From assembly GCA_024280295.1 (NCBI GenBank), contig JAJRQK010000041.1, positions 1 through 47,296 on the forward strand: a stretch of DNA of 47,296 nucleotides. Reading direction: 5' to 3'. Below are positions 34,468 through 42,835 of the stretch, in pieces. Position 1 is the first letter of the stretch, and the number at the start of each line of letters is the position of its first letter. Source of the DNA: Bacteroidota bacterium. GTDB lineage: Bacteria; Bacteroidota; Bacteroidia; Flavobacteriales_D; Crocinitomicaceae. Below the pieces are notes generated by a model that saw only the letters and a program-made list of their open reading frames with translations, did no database searches and had not been told where the DNA came from. Position numbers and translations under genes: made by a program.

Positions 34468-37044
34468 ATGAAATTGAGGCTTTTCATCATTTTTTCTTTA
34501 CTTACCATAACTACTTTTGGGCAAAGAGACCTTAAGTCGAGTGTTCATTTGACCATAGAAACTGGATTGAATACTTCTACAGTTAAGGCTTTAACCCAAG
34601 GTGCTTTGGGTCAAATTTGGATTGGAACTCAAACCGGATTACAGCGATGGGATGGGCGCTCACTTCAAGCCATTGATGAAATCGATGAGTTGGTAATCAG
34701 CTTAGGAAGTCAAAGTAAAAGTGTTTATTGTCTCACCGTAAAAAGTTTGTATCGAATTAATACTTTAGATAATGAAGTGTCCTTTGTACCGATGAAGACC
34801 TCTGATTTGCGAGAATGCGTTTTTGTAGAGAATGGAATTCTTATCATTTCGAGAGATCGAAATGATACTATTATGTATGACTATTCTTTAAATGTTCGTA
34901 GTGTGGAGGATGATTACTCAACTGCTTCACTTTACGTTAAAGATGTGCACTATGACTTGTCATCGAATACATTTTTGAACGACTATTTACAGTACAATGA
35001 AGACATCATATTCGGAGCAGCACAAGAAGGATTAATTGAGTATAGTCAGAGCAATGATGCTTCCATTATCCATTTGGAAGAAATGCGAATCGAATGTTTA
35101 CTCAAGGATTTCAACAATAATCTTTGGGTAGGGACAGCTGAAAAGGGACTGTTCATGTTTCACCGAAATGTGATTGAGCAGGAGTATTATGAGATACTCG
35201 CTAACGATGGTAGTCCAGCAATCTGCTGGGGAATTACTGAAGTGCGAGACCAAGTATTTGTAGCAACTTCTGAAGGGGTGAAAAGAGTAGACACAATGGG
35301 GATGAATAGCTCTCCCATAGAAATAGCAACGGAAGGAATGTTTTGTTTTTCAATTCATATTGCGAAGAATTTCTTCTTGGTTGGTACTGCGACAGACGGG
35401 CTTTATCGTTTTGAAAATGGCCGATTAAGTCAAATTTATTTCAACACTGAGAGGCCTCTTGACAATACTATCGTTCAAATCTTTAAACGAAAAAATGGAT
35501 TTTATGTATTGACAAAAATTGGGTTCATTGAATTGAACGAGTTAGGTTTTGTATTAAAATCTGAAAAATTTCCAGTGTATAAAGAATACATCATGGACAT
35601 GCAGTCAATTGAATCTGGATATTTGGCAGCCACAATAAATGGTGTAAAATATTACACTGTTGATATGGAAGTTGAAACTAAACTTAGTGATAGCTCGGCG
35701 GTGCTGTTTTCTGCTATTTCCAAATACCAAGGAATAAATTGGGTAGCGTCAATGGATAATGGATTGTTTTATATTAAGAATAAGACGCTTCATCATGTGG
35801 AGGGGCCAAATTCTCAATTGATCACGTTGTCTACATATAATGATCGACTTTGGATGAGTTCTTTTAGTAATGTTGCAGTATATGATGGTGAAAAATTTCA
35901 AGTGTTCGATAGAAGAAACGGCTTTCCTATTCAGGAATATAATCAACTAGGATTGCATGTATCTAAAAATAAACATCTTTTAATTGCAGGAGTTGGTGGT
36001 GTTTTTAGAATTAACTCAAGCGAAGTGTTAAAAGCGCAAAGCCTCCCTCGTTTAGTTCTCAGGAATAAAAACAAACCTTACAGTACTAAGAAGATAACAA
36101 CCTTACAACACCTTCAATCTACCATTTTGATTTCTGTTGATGCCGCAATTTTAAGTGATCAAAATAGCTATATAATTGAATATAAGCTCAATGAAAAGTG
36201 GAAGGCAATTGAAAATCACTCGATATTTTCATCAAAGATAGATTATGGGGAAAGCAAGCTTGTCTTTCGAATTCGTAATTTAATTAGTGGAGAAGAAGAA
36301 GTAAGTGAATTGCATTTTAATCGTGAAGTGCCATATTGGATGCAATCGTGGTTTATAGTTCTATGGGTACTAGTACTATTTGCTGCTATTGTTGGTATGT
36401 TCTTCTTTGTGAAGTTTTTTAGAACAAGAAAATTGCATAGACAAGAAGTCGAACAGGGGAAAATAATGAAAGAAAGATTAAGAATTTCCAGAGAATTACA
36501 TGATAATATTGGAGCAAGACTTAGCCATATAATTTCTTCAATTGACATAGAGCTTCACCAAAAAAATAACAACCAACTAGAAACAATTAATTCTTTTGCT
36601 CGCGAAACCATGGGGCAATTGCGCGAAACTATTTGGGCGGTGAGCGATAATACTATATTCTTCTCTGAACTCTTATTGCGTGTTGAACAATATATTTTTC
36701 AGTCAAACAAATTGTCAGACATTAAAATTGTTTTTCGGAAAATGAATTTTGCTGATTTTGAACTAAATGCTACACAAACAATTAACGTCTTTAGAATTAT
36801 TCAAGAATCAATCAATAACTCACTTAAATATAGTCAAGCGAAAACAATTGAATGTAGCATTCACGAAGAAAGTAAATTTATAATTATCTTGATTGCCGAT
36901 GATGGAATTGGCTTTGACCTTGCTAATTCTGAATTTGGAAATGGAATCAATAATATGCGATCTAGAGCGTTGGAAATAGAAGCAAAGCTAGATGTTATCT
37001 CTTCGCCAAATGATGGAACCACAGTTAAACTAGTTTTTAATTAG
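34468..37044 (+). CDS. Sensor histidine kinase, periplasmic beta-propeller type (HisKA_3)
   Basis: The 858-residue product has a signal peptide (residues 1-18). A long beta-propeller region follows to about residue 540, with repeats of the GQIWIGTQTGLQRWDG type (also NNLWVGTAEKGLFMF). Next are a Y_Y_Y-like domain (about 545-625), a membrane helix (about 628-652), and a HisKA_3 dimerisation domain with the phosphorylated His678 in RLRISRELHDNIGARL. The ATPase domain has FRIIQESINNSLKYS (N box from Gln779), IADDGIGFD and NGINNMRSRA. This type senses a periplasmic ligand and phosphorylates a NarL/FixJ-type regulator, here the next gene. The ligand is unknown. Confidence 0.92.
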   Translation: MKLRLFIIFSLLTITTFGQRDLKSSVHLTIETGLNTSTVKALTQGALGQIWIGTQTGLQRWDGRSLQAIDEIDELVISLGSQSKSVYCLTVKSLYRINTLDNEVSFVPMKTSDLRECVFVENGILIISRDRNDTIMYDYSLNVRSVEDDYSTASLYVKDVHYDLSSNTFLNDYLQYNEDIIFGAAQEGLIEYSQSNDASIIHLEEMRIECLLKDFNNNLWVGTAEKGLFMFHRNVIEQEYYEILANDGSPAICWGITEVRDQVFVATSEGVKRVDTMGMNSSPIEIATEGMFCFSIHIAKNFFLVGTATDGLYRFENGRLSQIYFNTERPLDNTIVQIFKRKNGFYVLTKIGFIELNELGFVLKSEKFPVYKEYIMDMQSIESGYLAATINGVKYYTVDMEVETKLSDSSAVLFSAISKYQGINWVASMDNGLFYIKNKTLHHVEGPNSQLITLSTYNDRLWMSSFSNVAVYDGEKFQVFDRRNGFPIQEYNQLGLHVSKNKHLLIAGVGGVFRINSSEVLKAQSLPRLVLRNKNKPYSTKKITTLQHLQSTILISVDAAILSDQNSYIIEYKLNEKWKAIENHSIFSSKIDYGESKLVFRIRNLISGEEEVSELHFNREVPYWMQSWFIVLWVLVLFAAIVGMFFFVKFFRTRKLHRQEVEQGKIMKERLRISRELHDNIGARLSHIISSIDIELHQKNNNQLETINSFARETMGQLRETIWAVSDNTIFFSELLLRVEQYIFQSNKLSDIKIVFRKMNFADFELNATQTINVFRIIQESINNSLKYSQAKTIECSIHEESKFIIILIADDGIGFDLANSEFGNGINNMRSRALEIEAKLDVISSPNDGTTVKLVFN

Positions 37045-37061
37045 GGCAGATGCACTATTGA
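37039..37061 (+). repeat. GGGCA-containing element, copy before the response regulator gene
   Basis: AATTAGGGCAGATGCACTATTGA matches 37776-37798 at 19 of 23 positions. It overlaps the stop codon of the sensor kinase and lies 30 bases before the response regulator start. The bases around GGGCA form an imperfect inverted repeat (GCA/TGC). Confidence 0.45.
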
Positions 37062-37091
37062 AAGTTAACTATTATGTCAGGAGATTTGAGG

Positions 37092-37736
37092 ATGATTAAA
37101 ATAGCACTTGCTGAGGATAGTTCATTTTTGGCACAATCGATTATAAATAAGCTTGGTTTATTCGATGAATTCAAAGTTAAATTTCATGCTTTAAACGGGG
37201 AAGACCTGTTGACTAAGTTAAAGACTGATTCCAATTTAGACATTATTTTGATGGATATTCAAATGCCTCATTTAGATGGTATTTCGGCTACTAAGATAAT
37301 CAGTCAAAACTACCCGCACCTAAAAGTAATCATGCTAACAGTAATGGATTCCGGCCAAGATGTATATGAATCTATTCAGGCAGGCGCACTTGGTTACCTC
37401 ATTAAAGAAAGCTCTCCACAAGAGATTTATGATGGCATTGTTCAAACATTTGAAGGCGGCGGGGTATTGTCTCCATCTATAGCACTCAAAGCAATGAAAA
37501 TAATCCAAGATCCAACTAATATTAATCATGAAAATGAGGTGTTTGGATTGAGTGATCGTGAGCTACAAGTCTTAAAGCAACTCACAAAAGGACTGAATTA
37601 TAAACAAATCGCTCTCAACTTAATCATCAGCCCGAATACAGTCCGCAGGCATATCGAGAATGTCTACAAAAAACTAGATGTTTCTAATAAAGTTGAAGCT
37701 GTTCAAAAGGCGTATAAATACAATTTGTGTAATTAA
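37092..37736 (+). CDS. NarL/FixJ-family response regulator
   Basis: From the ATG at 37092 (preferred over an ATG 18 bases earlier, since MIKIALAEDSSFLAQ is the usual start) the product has 214 residues. The receiver domain has the acidic pair Glu8/Asp9, the phosphorylated Asp55 in IILMDIQMP, a Thr in MLTVMD and the Lys in LIKESSP. The C-terminal LuxR-type helix-turn-helix has LSDRELQVLKQLTKGLNYKQ and IALNLIISPNTVRRHIENVY plus KKLDVSNK. It lies 47 bases after the histidine kinase and is its obvious partner. It likely controls genes of this cluster. Confidence 0.93.
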   Translation: MIKIALAEDSSFLAQSIINKLGLFDEFKVKFHALNGEDLLTKLKTDSNLDIILMDIQMPHLDGISATKIISQNYPHLKVIMLTVMDSGQDVYESIQAGALGYLIKESSPQEIYDGIVQTFEGGGVLSPSIALKAMKIIQDPTNINHENEVFGLSDRELQVLKQLTKGLNYKQIALNLIISPNTVRRHIENVYKKLDVSNKVEAVQKAYKYNLCN

Positions 37737-37775
37737 TTCTATTTGTCCTAATCTCCTAGAGATAGAACCACCAAC

Positions 37776-37798
37776 AATTAGGGCAAGTGCCCCATTGA
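37776..37798 (+). repeat. GGGCA-containing element, copy before the outer-membrane-like gene
   Basis: AATTAGGGCAAGTGCCCCATTGA repeats 37039-37061 at 19 of 23 positions and here contains the inverted repeat GGGCA-AG-TGCCC. It lies 53 bases before the start at 37851, a fitting place for a regulator site. Confidence 0.45.
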
Positions 37799-37850
37799 TA
37801 AATGATAAATGATATAGGATATTTGATGTAACCAAAAATTAGATCAATTT

Positions 37851-38723
37851 ATGAGACCTATAGTTTTTTTTTCATTAGCAATTATTAGTGCGAATATAAC
37901 ATTCGGACAAGATGACAATTCCATCGAATACAGAGTAGTTTCTGATGAGCCCGAGAGAATACCTGATAACTTTTTATTCTTATATTATTTCGATTATCAA
38001 GGAGGCTTACTGAATAATCCAGATGAACGACATAATGCCGTTGGCTCTTTAGGATCATCAGTTGATGTATGGCAACACGTGGGCCCAATTGTTATAAGCG
38101 GAACATTTAAACTTGGATATGCAGGAGATGCCTCGGAGGCAAAAAAAATTCATTTTAAAACGGACGTAGGAGTCTCATTGCCAATAGGTAGTAGAACGAA
38201 GAAAAAAACGGCAAAAGTTAATGTCAGTCTGTTTACCAAGATTGTTAGCGTCGAAGATGAAGATGGTAATTTTCTAGGAGTTGCTGAAGTTGTAGGTGTG
38301 AATCAAATTTTGGTTCCAGCAACTTACAAGTATTCAAGATATGCTCGAGCTGGTATTGATTTTCAGAATGGTACCTATGATAGAAATTTAGCCAGTATTG
38401 GAACATATAACAGTCTTGGAATCTATGCTGGTTTTGTACGTGAAAGCAGAGTGAATGTCGTTACTCAATTACTAAATAGAGAGGCGCTATCGAGTCAATA
38501 TATTCGTATGTACGTTGATGGTTTTTTCTACCCTTTGCTTAGTACAGATGTAGATCCTGTTGGAAAAAAGCTTCCGTTTGGAATCAGAGCAGGAATGCAA
38601 GGAAGTTTACCAGGAATGAAGAATTTCATCAATTGGATGGTTCCGAAGGTTGAAATTGGGTTTCATGGTTTTCACGGGACATATTTCATGGTTGGTTTTG
38701 GAGTGAATCTATACGATTTGTAA
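37851..38723 (+). CDS. Hypothetical exported, outer-membrane-like protein
   Basis: The 290-residue product has a signal peptide (residues 1-19, ending ANITFGQ). It is rich in Gly and aromatic residues alternating with polar ones (TFKLGYAGDA, SLGIYAGFVRESRV) and ends in FHGTYFMVGFGVNLYDL. This suggests membrane-spanning beta strands with a terminal strand ending in Leu. No known family was recognised. It follows the response regulator by 115 bases on the same strand and may be a target of the two-component system or a part of its sensing path; both are inference. The 3' end is followed after 19 bases by a relic of the small-peptide gene. Confidence 0.6.
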   Translation: MRPIVFFSLAIISANITFGQDDNSIEYRVVSDEPERIPDNFLFLYYFDYQGGLLNNPDERHNAVGSLGSSVDVWQHVGPIVISGTFKLGYAGDASEAKKIHFKTDVGVSLPIGSRTKKKTAKVNVSLFTKIVSVEDEDGNFLGVAEVVGVNQILVPATYKYSRYARAGIDFQNGTYDRNLASIGTYNSLGIYAGFVRESRVNVVTQLLNREALSSQYIRMYVDGFFYPLLSTDVDPVGKKLPFGIRAGMQGSLPGMKNFINWMVPKVEIGFHGFHGTYFMVGFGVNLYDL

Positions 38724-38742
38724 TCTATCGACTAACTTTAAA

Positions 38743-38838
38743 ATGAGGAGTTGTATCAAAGATGATTCCATATATAGAGCAATAAAGTGGAGTGGGCCAA
38801 TAGCTAGTCATTTCGACAGTGTTGGATGCAGAGCCTAA
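38743..38838 (+). pseudogene. Relic of the small CXXC-tail peptide gene
   Basis: The frame from an ATG at 38743 runs 31 codons and ends PIASHFDSVGCRA before TAA. The intact gene at 34107 ends PTDSHFDCIGCGA before TAA. Synonymous third-position changes (TTT/TTC, GGC/GGA) and conservative Ile/Val support former coding use. One Cys has become Ser. Upstream of codon 19 the likeness fades, so the 5' half of the gene is gone or replaced. It may still be a tiny expressed frame, but I consider a relic more likely. Confidence 0.6.
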
Positions 38839-38875
38839 TTTTTATTTCACTCTTCTATATTCGGAAGAACTCCCA
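38806..38875. repeat. Right copy of a diverged 70-bp direct repeat
   Basis: It aligns gap-free with 34251-34320 (50 of 70 identical). Its left half is the decayed end of a peptide gene; its right half is the intact 3' end of the DUF4907 lipoprotein gene. The two copies bracket the kinase, regulator and outer-membrane-like genes. Confidence 0.75.
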
Positions 38876-39239
38876 AACTATCTAACTCCTCTGGACTAAT
38901 AGCAGGAGGGAATATATTGTTCTCCAGCTTACTCAACACAAATTCAGCTGCAATTTCTGCTTTTTCTTTCGTTTCGAAGCCATATTTCCCTTGGATGGCA
39001 GGAATGTGCATCTGATTAACTACCATTTTTGATCCTTGGAACAACTGATAACCCCATTCGTTTCCTGTTTCGTTTAAGAGAACTCGGTAGGTGCATTCTT
39101 GAGTGTTTTTTTGAATCGTATCTGTGGGATTTATCGCACTAATTTCGCTCTCACTCTCTTGATCATTCATTTCATTTTGATTATCTGAACAAGAAAATAG
39201 GAGTAACCCGATAAGAATAGGAACAAGGAATGACTTCAT
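38847..39239 (-). CDS. DUF4907 lipoprotein
   Basis: The 130-residue product has a lipoprotein signal (MKSFLVPILIGLLLFSC, lipid Cys at residue 17) and an acidic Ser/Glu/Asn linker. A DUF4907-like domain follows: CTYRVLLNETGNEWGYQLF, then GSKMVVNQMHIPAIQGKYGF, and KEKAEIAAEFVLSKL. The family is of unknown function and is found beside kelch-repeat surface proteins, as here. It is the last gene of the kelch operon, directly adjacent to the preceding stop. Its 3' end is the intact half of the right direct repeat. Confidence 0.78.
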   Translation of the reverse strand: MKSFLVPILIGLLLFSCSDNQNEMNDQESESEISAINPTDTIQKNTQECTYRVLLNETGNEWGYQLFQGSKMVVNQMHIPAIQGKYGFETKEKAEIAAEFVLSKLENNIFPPAISPEELDSLGVLPNIEE

Positions 39240-40442
39240 TTACTTAAAGATGATTTTTCCTGAGTAAACTGTTCCAAAGTGAGGATCAGATAATCTAAGT
39301 AAATAATTTCCAGCTGCAACTCCATTTCTCTTTATTTTGAAGCCCTCATTTGTTTCGATAATATCTAACTGTCCATTCATTAATTTCCCTGTCATGGAGT
39401 AAACATTACATTTTAGCCCCTCAAGGTCAGTAGCAACATTACAGTAACTAACTGCTGGATTTGGATAAACTGTTACATTGGCTTCAGCAACTAGTTCATC
39501 AATTCCAAGAATTGGAGAATATGTGTACATGTCATCTAGGAAAAGTCCATTATAACCTGTAGTTACAAATCCTTGGCCAACGAGAGGGAATCCAATTGCA
39601 CCTGTTCTTCCAGGCCCTGGCATGCTTGCTCGTTGAATCCAAGTATCGAGAAAATAATTGTATTCCCAAAGATCATTTGTGTAAACTGAATTGATATCTT
39701 CTCCAGTGCAGATGTAAGCATTCGGAAAAATACCCCATCCAACGGCTCCCTTTCGCGCAGTTGCTGGACAGTTAGTTTTTTGAGTCCAAGTATCAGTTGT
39801 AGGTTCATACTGCCAGAAGTCATTTCTCATAACTCCATCATCGCCAGTTCCTACATAACCTTGTCCACCCATTGTAAATCCAACAGCTTCTTTTCTTGCT
39901 GTTCCTCCGAAATCATTGAGTTGAGTCCATGTATTTGTTGTTGGGTCGTAACTATACATGTCTTTTTTAAATCCAGCAGCAGAATATCCAGTGCCAACAT
40001 ATCCAAGATCTCCTATAGCAAAGCCAACAGCCTGGCGACGTGGTCCACCTGCAAAATCTGCAACCTGCGACCATGTTTGAGAAACTAGATCATACTCCCA
40101 AGTGTCGTAAAGAAAACCTGATGTTTCAGCTTGACCGCCAACAACAAAAGCACTAAAACCAATGCTAAATGCAGCAGCAGAACCTCGATTTAATCCAGAG
40201 CCATTTATTCCACCCAATGATTCTTCTTGATCCCAATCATCTTGAGAAAATAGGTAAGAATACATTTTTCTACGAAAACCATTTTCATCAAGACCGGCTA
40301 TAATATATGCTTCACCATTCAAGATAACACTAGAACTAACAGATCTTGGAGCACCATTCACAGAATCTTTCTGAGACCATGTGTTTTGACCATAACTTGT
40401 TCCGGCAATTAATGCCATGATTGCAACTATAATTCCTCTCAT
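39240..40442 (-). CDS. Kelch-repeat T9SS surface protein (fourth of four)
   Basis: The 400-residue product has a signal peptide (residues 1-18, ending GTSYGQ) and six or seven kelch-type blades. Each carries the Gly-Tyr-Val-Gly-Thr-Gly pattern and a DTWTQL-type strand: DLGYVGTGYSAAG, GQGYVGTGDDG, NAYICTGEDIN, GQGFVTTGYNG. The end is a T9SS type A sorting domain: VTVYPNPAVSYCNV, then NVYSMTGKLMNGQL and GNYLLRLSDPHFGTVYSGKI plus IFK. It would form a beta-propeller displayed on the cell surface. It lies one base after the third kelch gene and is contiguous with the DUF4907 gene. Confidence 0.9.
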   Translation of the reverse strand: MRGIIVAIMALIAGTSYGQNTWSQKDSVNGAPRSVSSSVILNGEAYIIAGLDENGFRRKMYSYLFSQDDWDQEESLGGINGSGLNRGSAAAFSIGFSAFVVGGQAETSGFLYDTWEYDLVSQTWSQVADFAGGPRRQAVGFAIGDLGYVGTGYSAAGFKKDMYSYDPTTNTWTQLNDFGGTARKEAVGFTMGGQGYVGTGDDGVMRNDFWQYEPTTDTWTQKTNCPATARKGAVGWGIFPNAYICTGEDINSVYTNDLWEYNYFLDTWIQRASMPGPGRTGAIGFPLVGQGFVTTGYNGLFLDDMYTYSPILGIDELVAEANVTVYPNPAVSYCNVATDLEGLKCNVYSMTGKLMNGQLDIIETNEGFKIKRNGVAAGNYLLRLSDPHFGTVYSGKIIFK

Positions 40443-40443
40443 A

Positions 40444-41658
40444 CTATTGAATGATAATGTTTTGTTTCGCAGCTAACTTTCCGTTGGCTTGCTTTGCTAT
40501 AAGGATATACGCTCCTGCCTGATAATCTTGCACATTTATTTGGCTTACTTGTGACGCTTCAAAAACTTTTCGACCAGTCATTGTATAAATTTCAATCGAT
40601 TCAATTTGAGTTGTTTGATAATCAAGATTTAGGAAGTCACTTGTTGGATTTGGGTAAACAGACACGTTGAACTCTAAATCATTGAATCCTAAAACTGAAT
40701 TTGGTGTATACTCATACATGCTTGATTTTTTACCAGAAAACCCTTTACCAGTTCCTACGTATGCCTTTCCGTTAATAGTAAATGATATTGCGTTTTTCCG
40801 TTTACTTCCACCGAAATCTGATTTGGGCAACCAAAGATCTGTGTATGGATTGTACTGCCATAAATCATCGAGTAAACCTCCATTACTTCCCATACATATA
40901 TAACCTCGATCTCCAATACTGAAAGTGCTGACTGAAGCTCTTTCGCTTGCTGGAAAATCATTTAGTTGCGTCCATGAATTAGTAGCAGCATCAAATTCCC
41001 AAAGATCATTTCTGTAGACGTCTTGATCTGTACCAAGTCCAACATACCCTTTGAACCCAATTGAGAAGCTCGCAAGTTGATATCTAACCCCACCAGGGAA
41101 GTTGGGAAGTTGAACCCATGTATCGAGTGATTGCTTATACTCCCAGAATTCTGAAACGTACGAATTCGGACCTCTTTTCCCTCCACAAACGTATCCTTTC
41201 GTATCAATTGAGAATCCAGTTGAAAAATATAACCCACTGCCAGTTCCTCCAGGAAAGATTGCTTTTACTGTCCAAGAATTTAAGGTTGGATCGTATTCCC
41301 AGAAATCATTTAAAATTGTTGCTCCTAAATCTGCTGCTGATGCAGTGTTAATTCCAATTCCAACGTAACCGAGATTTCCAATTGCAAATCCAACAGCATT
41401 TCTCCTTTGAGACCCTGGAAGTGTTGCAACCTGTGTCCAAGTATCATTAACTGGGTCATATTTCCAAAAATCCTTGAGGACAATTTCATTGGTGTCAACG
41501 CCAGTTCCAACGTAGCCGAAGCTCCCGATTGAAAATGAAACTGCTCTTTCTCGTTTCAGCCCACCAAAATCAGCTTTCTTAGTCCAGAAATTTTCAGTTT
41601 GAGCATAACTACCTTCGATGATGAATAATGCAATTACAAGTTGAATTAATAGTTTCAT
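40444..41658 (-). CDS. Kelch-repeat T9SS surface protein (third of four)
   Basis: The 404-residue product has a signal peptide (residues 1-19, ending IIEGSYAQ) and kelch blades with repeated GSFGYVGTGVD, GNLGYVGIGIN, KGYVGLGTDQ and GRGYICMGSNG-like segments with DTWTQVATLPG-type strands. The C-terminal sorting domain shows VSVYPNPTSDFLNLDY, IYTMTGRKVFEAS and AGAYILIAKQANGKLAAKQN plus IIIQ. It is clearly a paralogue of its neighbours, from tandem duplication. Spacing is 2 bases to the gene before and 1 to the gene after, so it is one operon. Confidence 0.9.
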   Translation of the reverse strand: MKLLIQLVIALFIIEGSYAQTENFWTKKADFGGLKRERAVSFSIGSFGYVGTGVDTNEIVLKDFWKYDPVNDTWTQVATLPGSQRRNAVGFAIGNLGYVGIGINTASAADLGATILNDFWEYDPTLNSWTVKAIFPGGTGSGLYFSTGFSIDTKGYVCGGKRGPNSYVSEFWEYKQSLDTWVQLPNFPGGVRYQLASFSIGFKGYVGLGTDQDVYRNDLWEFDAATNSWTQLNDFPASERASVSTFSIGDRGYICMGSNGGLLDDLWQYNPYTDLWLPKSDFGGSKRKNAISFTINGKAYVGTGKGFSGKKSSMYEYTPNSVLGFNDLEFNVSVYPNPTSDFLNLDYQTTQIESIEIYTMTGRKVFEASQVSQINVQDYQAGAYILIAKQANGKLAAKQNIIIQ

Positions 41659-41660
41659 AG

Positions 41661-42833
41661 TTAGTTAAATAAAATTCGTTCTTGGTGAATGATTTCACCG
41701 TCAAATACTACTTGATAGAGATATGCTCCACTTGATATGTTTCCACGATTAAAGGTCACAAAACCATTGGTAGCAGAAACTTCACCTATCAGTTTACCAG
41801 TAAGCGAGAAAATGTGAATCTCAAATTCTTTCAGTTGATCTGATTTAAATTTAATGAGATTTACTGCCGGATTTGGAAACGCATGAAAATTCGACTTATT
41901 TGTCTGCTCATCTAAATCTGCGTAGACTTGAGTTGCATCAAACTCCCATAAATCACTAAAGTTCGTTCCATTCGTCCCAATTCCCATAAATGCTCGATTA
42001 CCGATTGTGAATCCAGAACAAAATCTACGTTTGGTACCGGGGAAATCTAGCAGTTGGTTCCATTGATTTAACGCTGGATCAAATTCCCAAGTTTCTCCTT
42101 GAACATTTGATAAGGAACCGCTATAACCGCAAACAATATATCCTTTGTTATTTTGCGAAAATGACGCTGACGCTCTAGTTGCTATTCCTGGGTATGATGC
42201 ACGATTCGTCCATTGGTCTGTTGTTGGTTTATATTCCCAAAGTGATGTGCCGTTTTTGATGTACCCTTTGCCATCTATCACAAAACTTGAATTCCATACA
42301 CCAACTGTAAATGGGATTGAAGTTTTTACGGACCAAATATCTGTTATAGCATCGTATTCATAAACTTGATTTCCCTCAATGCAGTAACCCTTTGTTCCAA
42401 AAGCAAATGCCTTGAAATTTTGAGAGTGGACAGGGCAATCAGCAACAGCCGACCAAAGATTGGTAGCAGGGTCATATTTGTAAAACGACAGTGAAAAAGC
42501 TACTTGACCACCTCCGATGAATCCATAGTCATCCATTCCGAATGTTAATGGAGCATACGTTCCATTGCCTCCGTTTCCAATGTAATCTGCTTTTTGAGTC
42601 CATGTGTTACTTGCTGGATCGTATTGCCACCAATCTTTAAGAACTATATTTGGTCCTGCTCCATTGTAGTGACCAAGTCCCATATAACCTTTTGTTCCAA
42701 TTGCAATTCCAACACCTCTATGTCGACCATGTGCAGCTAGGCTAGCTTTTTGTGACCATCCAGATACAGCACTCCATCCATCCAAGGAAATGAGGAGGGA
42801 AAGTGATACTAATATTAAGCTTAGTTTTTTCAT
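41661..42833 (-). CDS. Kelch-repeat T9SS surface protein (second of four)
   Basis: The 390-residue product has a signal peptide (about residues 1-22). It starts the propeller with GWSQKASLAAHGRHRGVGIA and GYMGLGHYNGAGPN. The GLGHYNGAGPNIVLKDWWQY segment is closely shared with the first kelch gene (GLGHYNGGGTNILFGDWWEY), so these two are the closest pair. The sorting domain has FHAFPNPAVNLIKFKS, IFSLTGKLIGEVS and SGAYLYQVVFDGEIIHQERI plus LFN. The spacing to the frameshifted neighbour's repaired stop is 2 bases. Confidence 0.9.
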   Translation of the reverse strand: MKKLSLILVSLSLLISLDGWSAVSGWSQKASLAAHGRHRGVGIAIGTKGYMGLGHYNGAGPNIVLKDWWQYDPASNTWTQKADYIGNGGNGTYAPLTFGMDDYGFIGGGQVAFSLSFYKYDPATNLWSAVADCPVHSQNFKAFAFGTKGYCIEGNQVYEYDAITDIWSVKTSIPFTVGVWNSSFVIDGKGYIKNGTSLWEYKPTTDQWTNRASYPGIATRASASFSQNNKGYIVCGYSGSLSNVQGETWEFDPALNQWNQLLDFPGTKRRFCSGFTIGNRAFMGIGTNGTNFSDLWEFDATQVYADLDEQTNKSNFHAFPNPAVNLIKFKSDQLKEFEIHIFSLTGKLIGEVSATNGFVTFNRGNISSGAYLYQVVFDGEIIHQERILFN

Positions 42834-42835
42834 TA

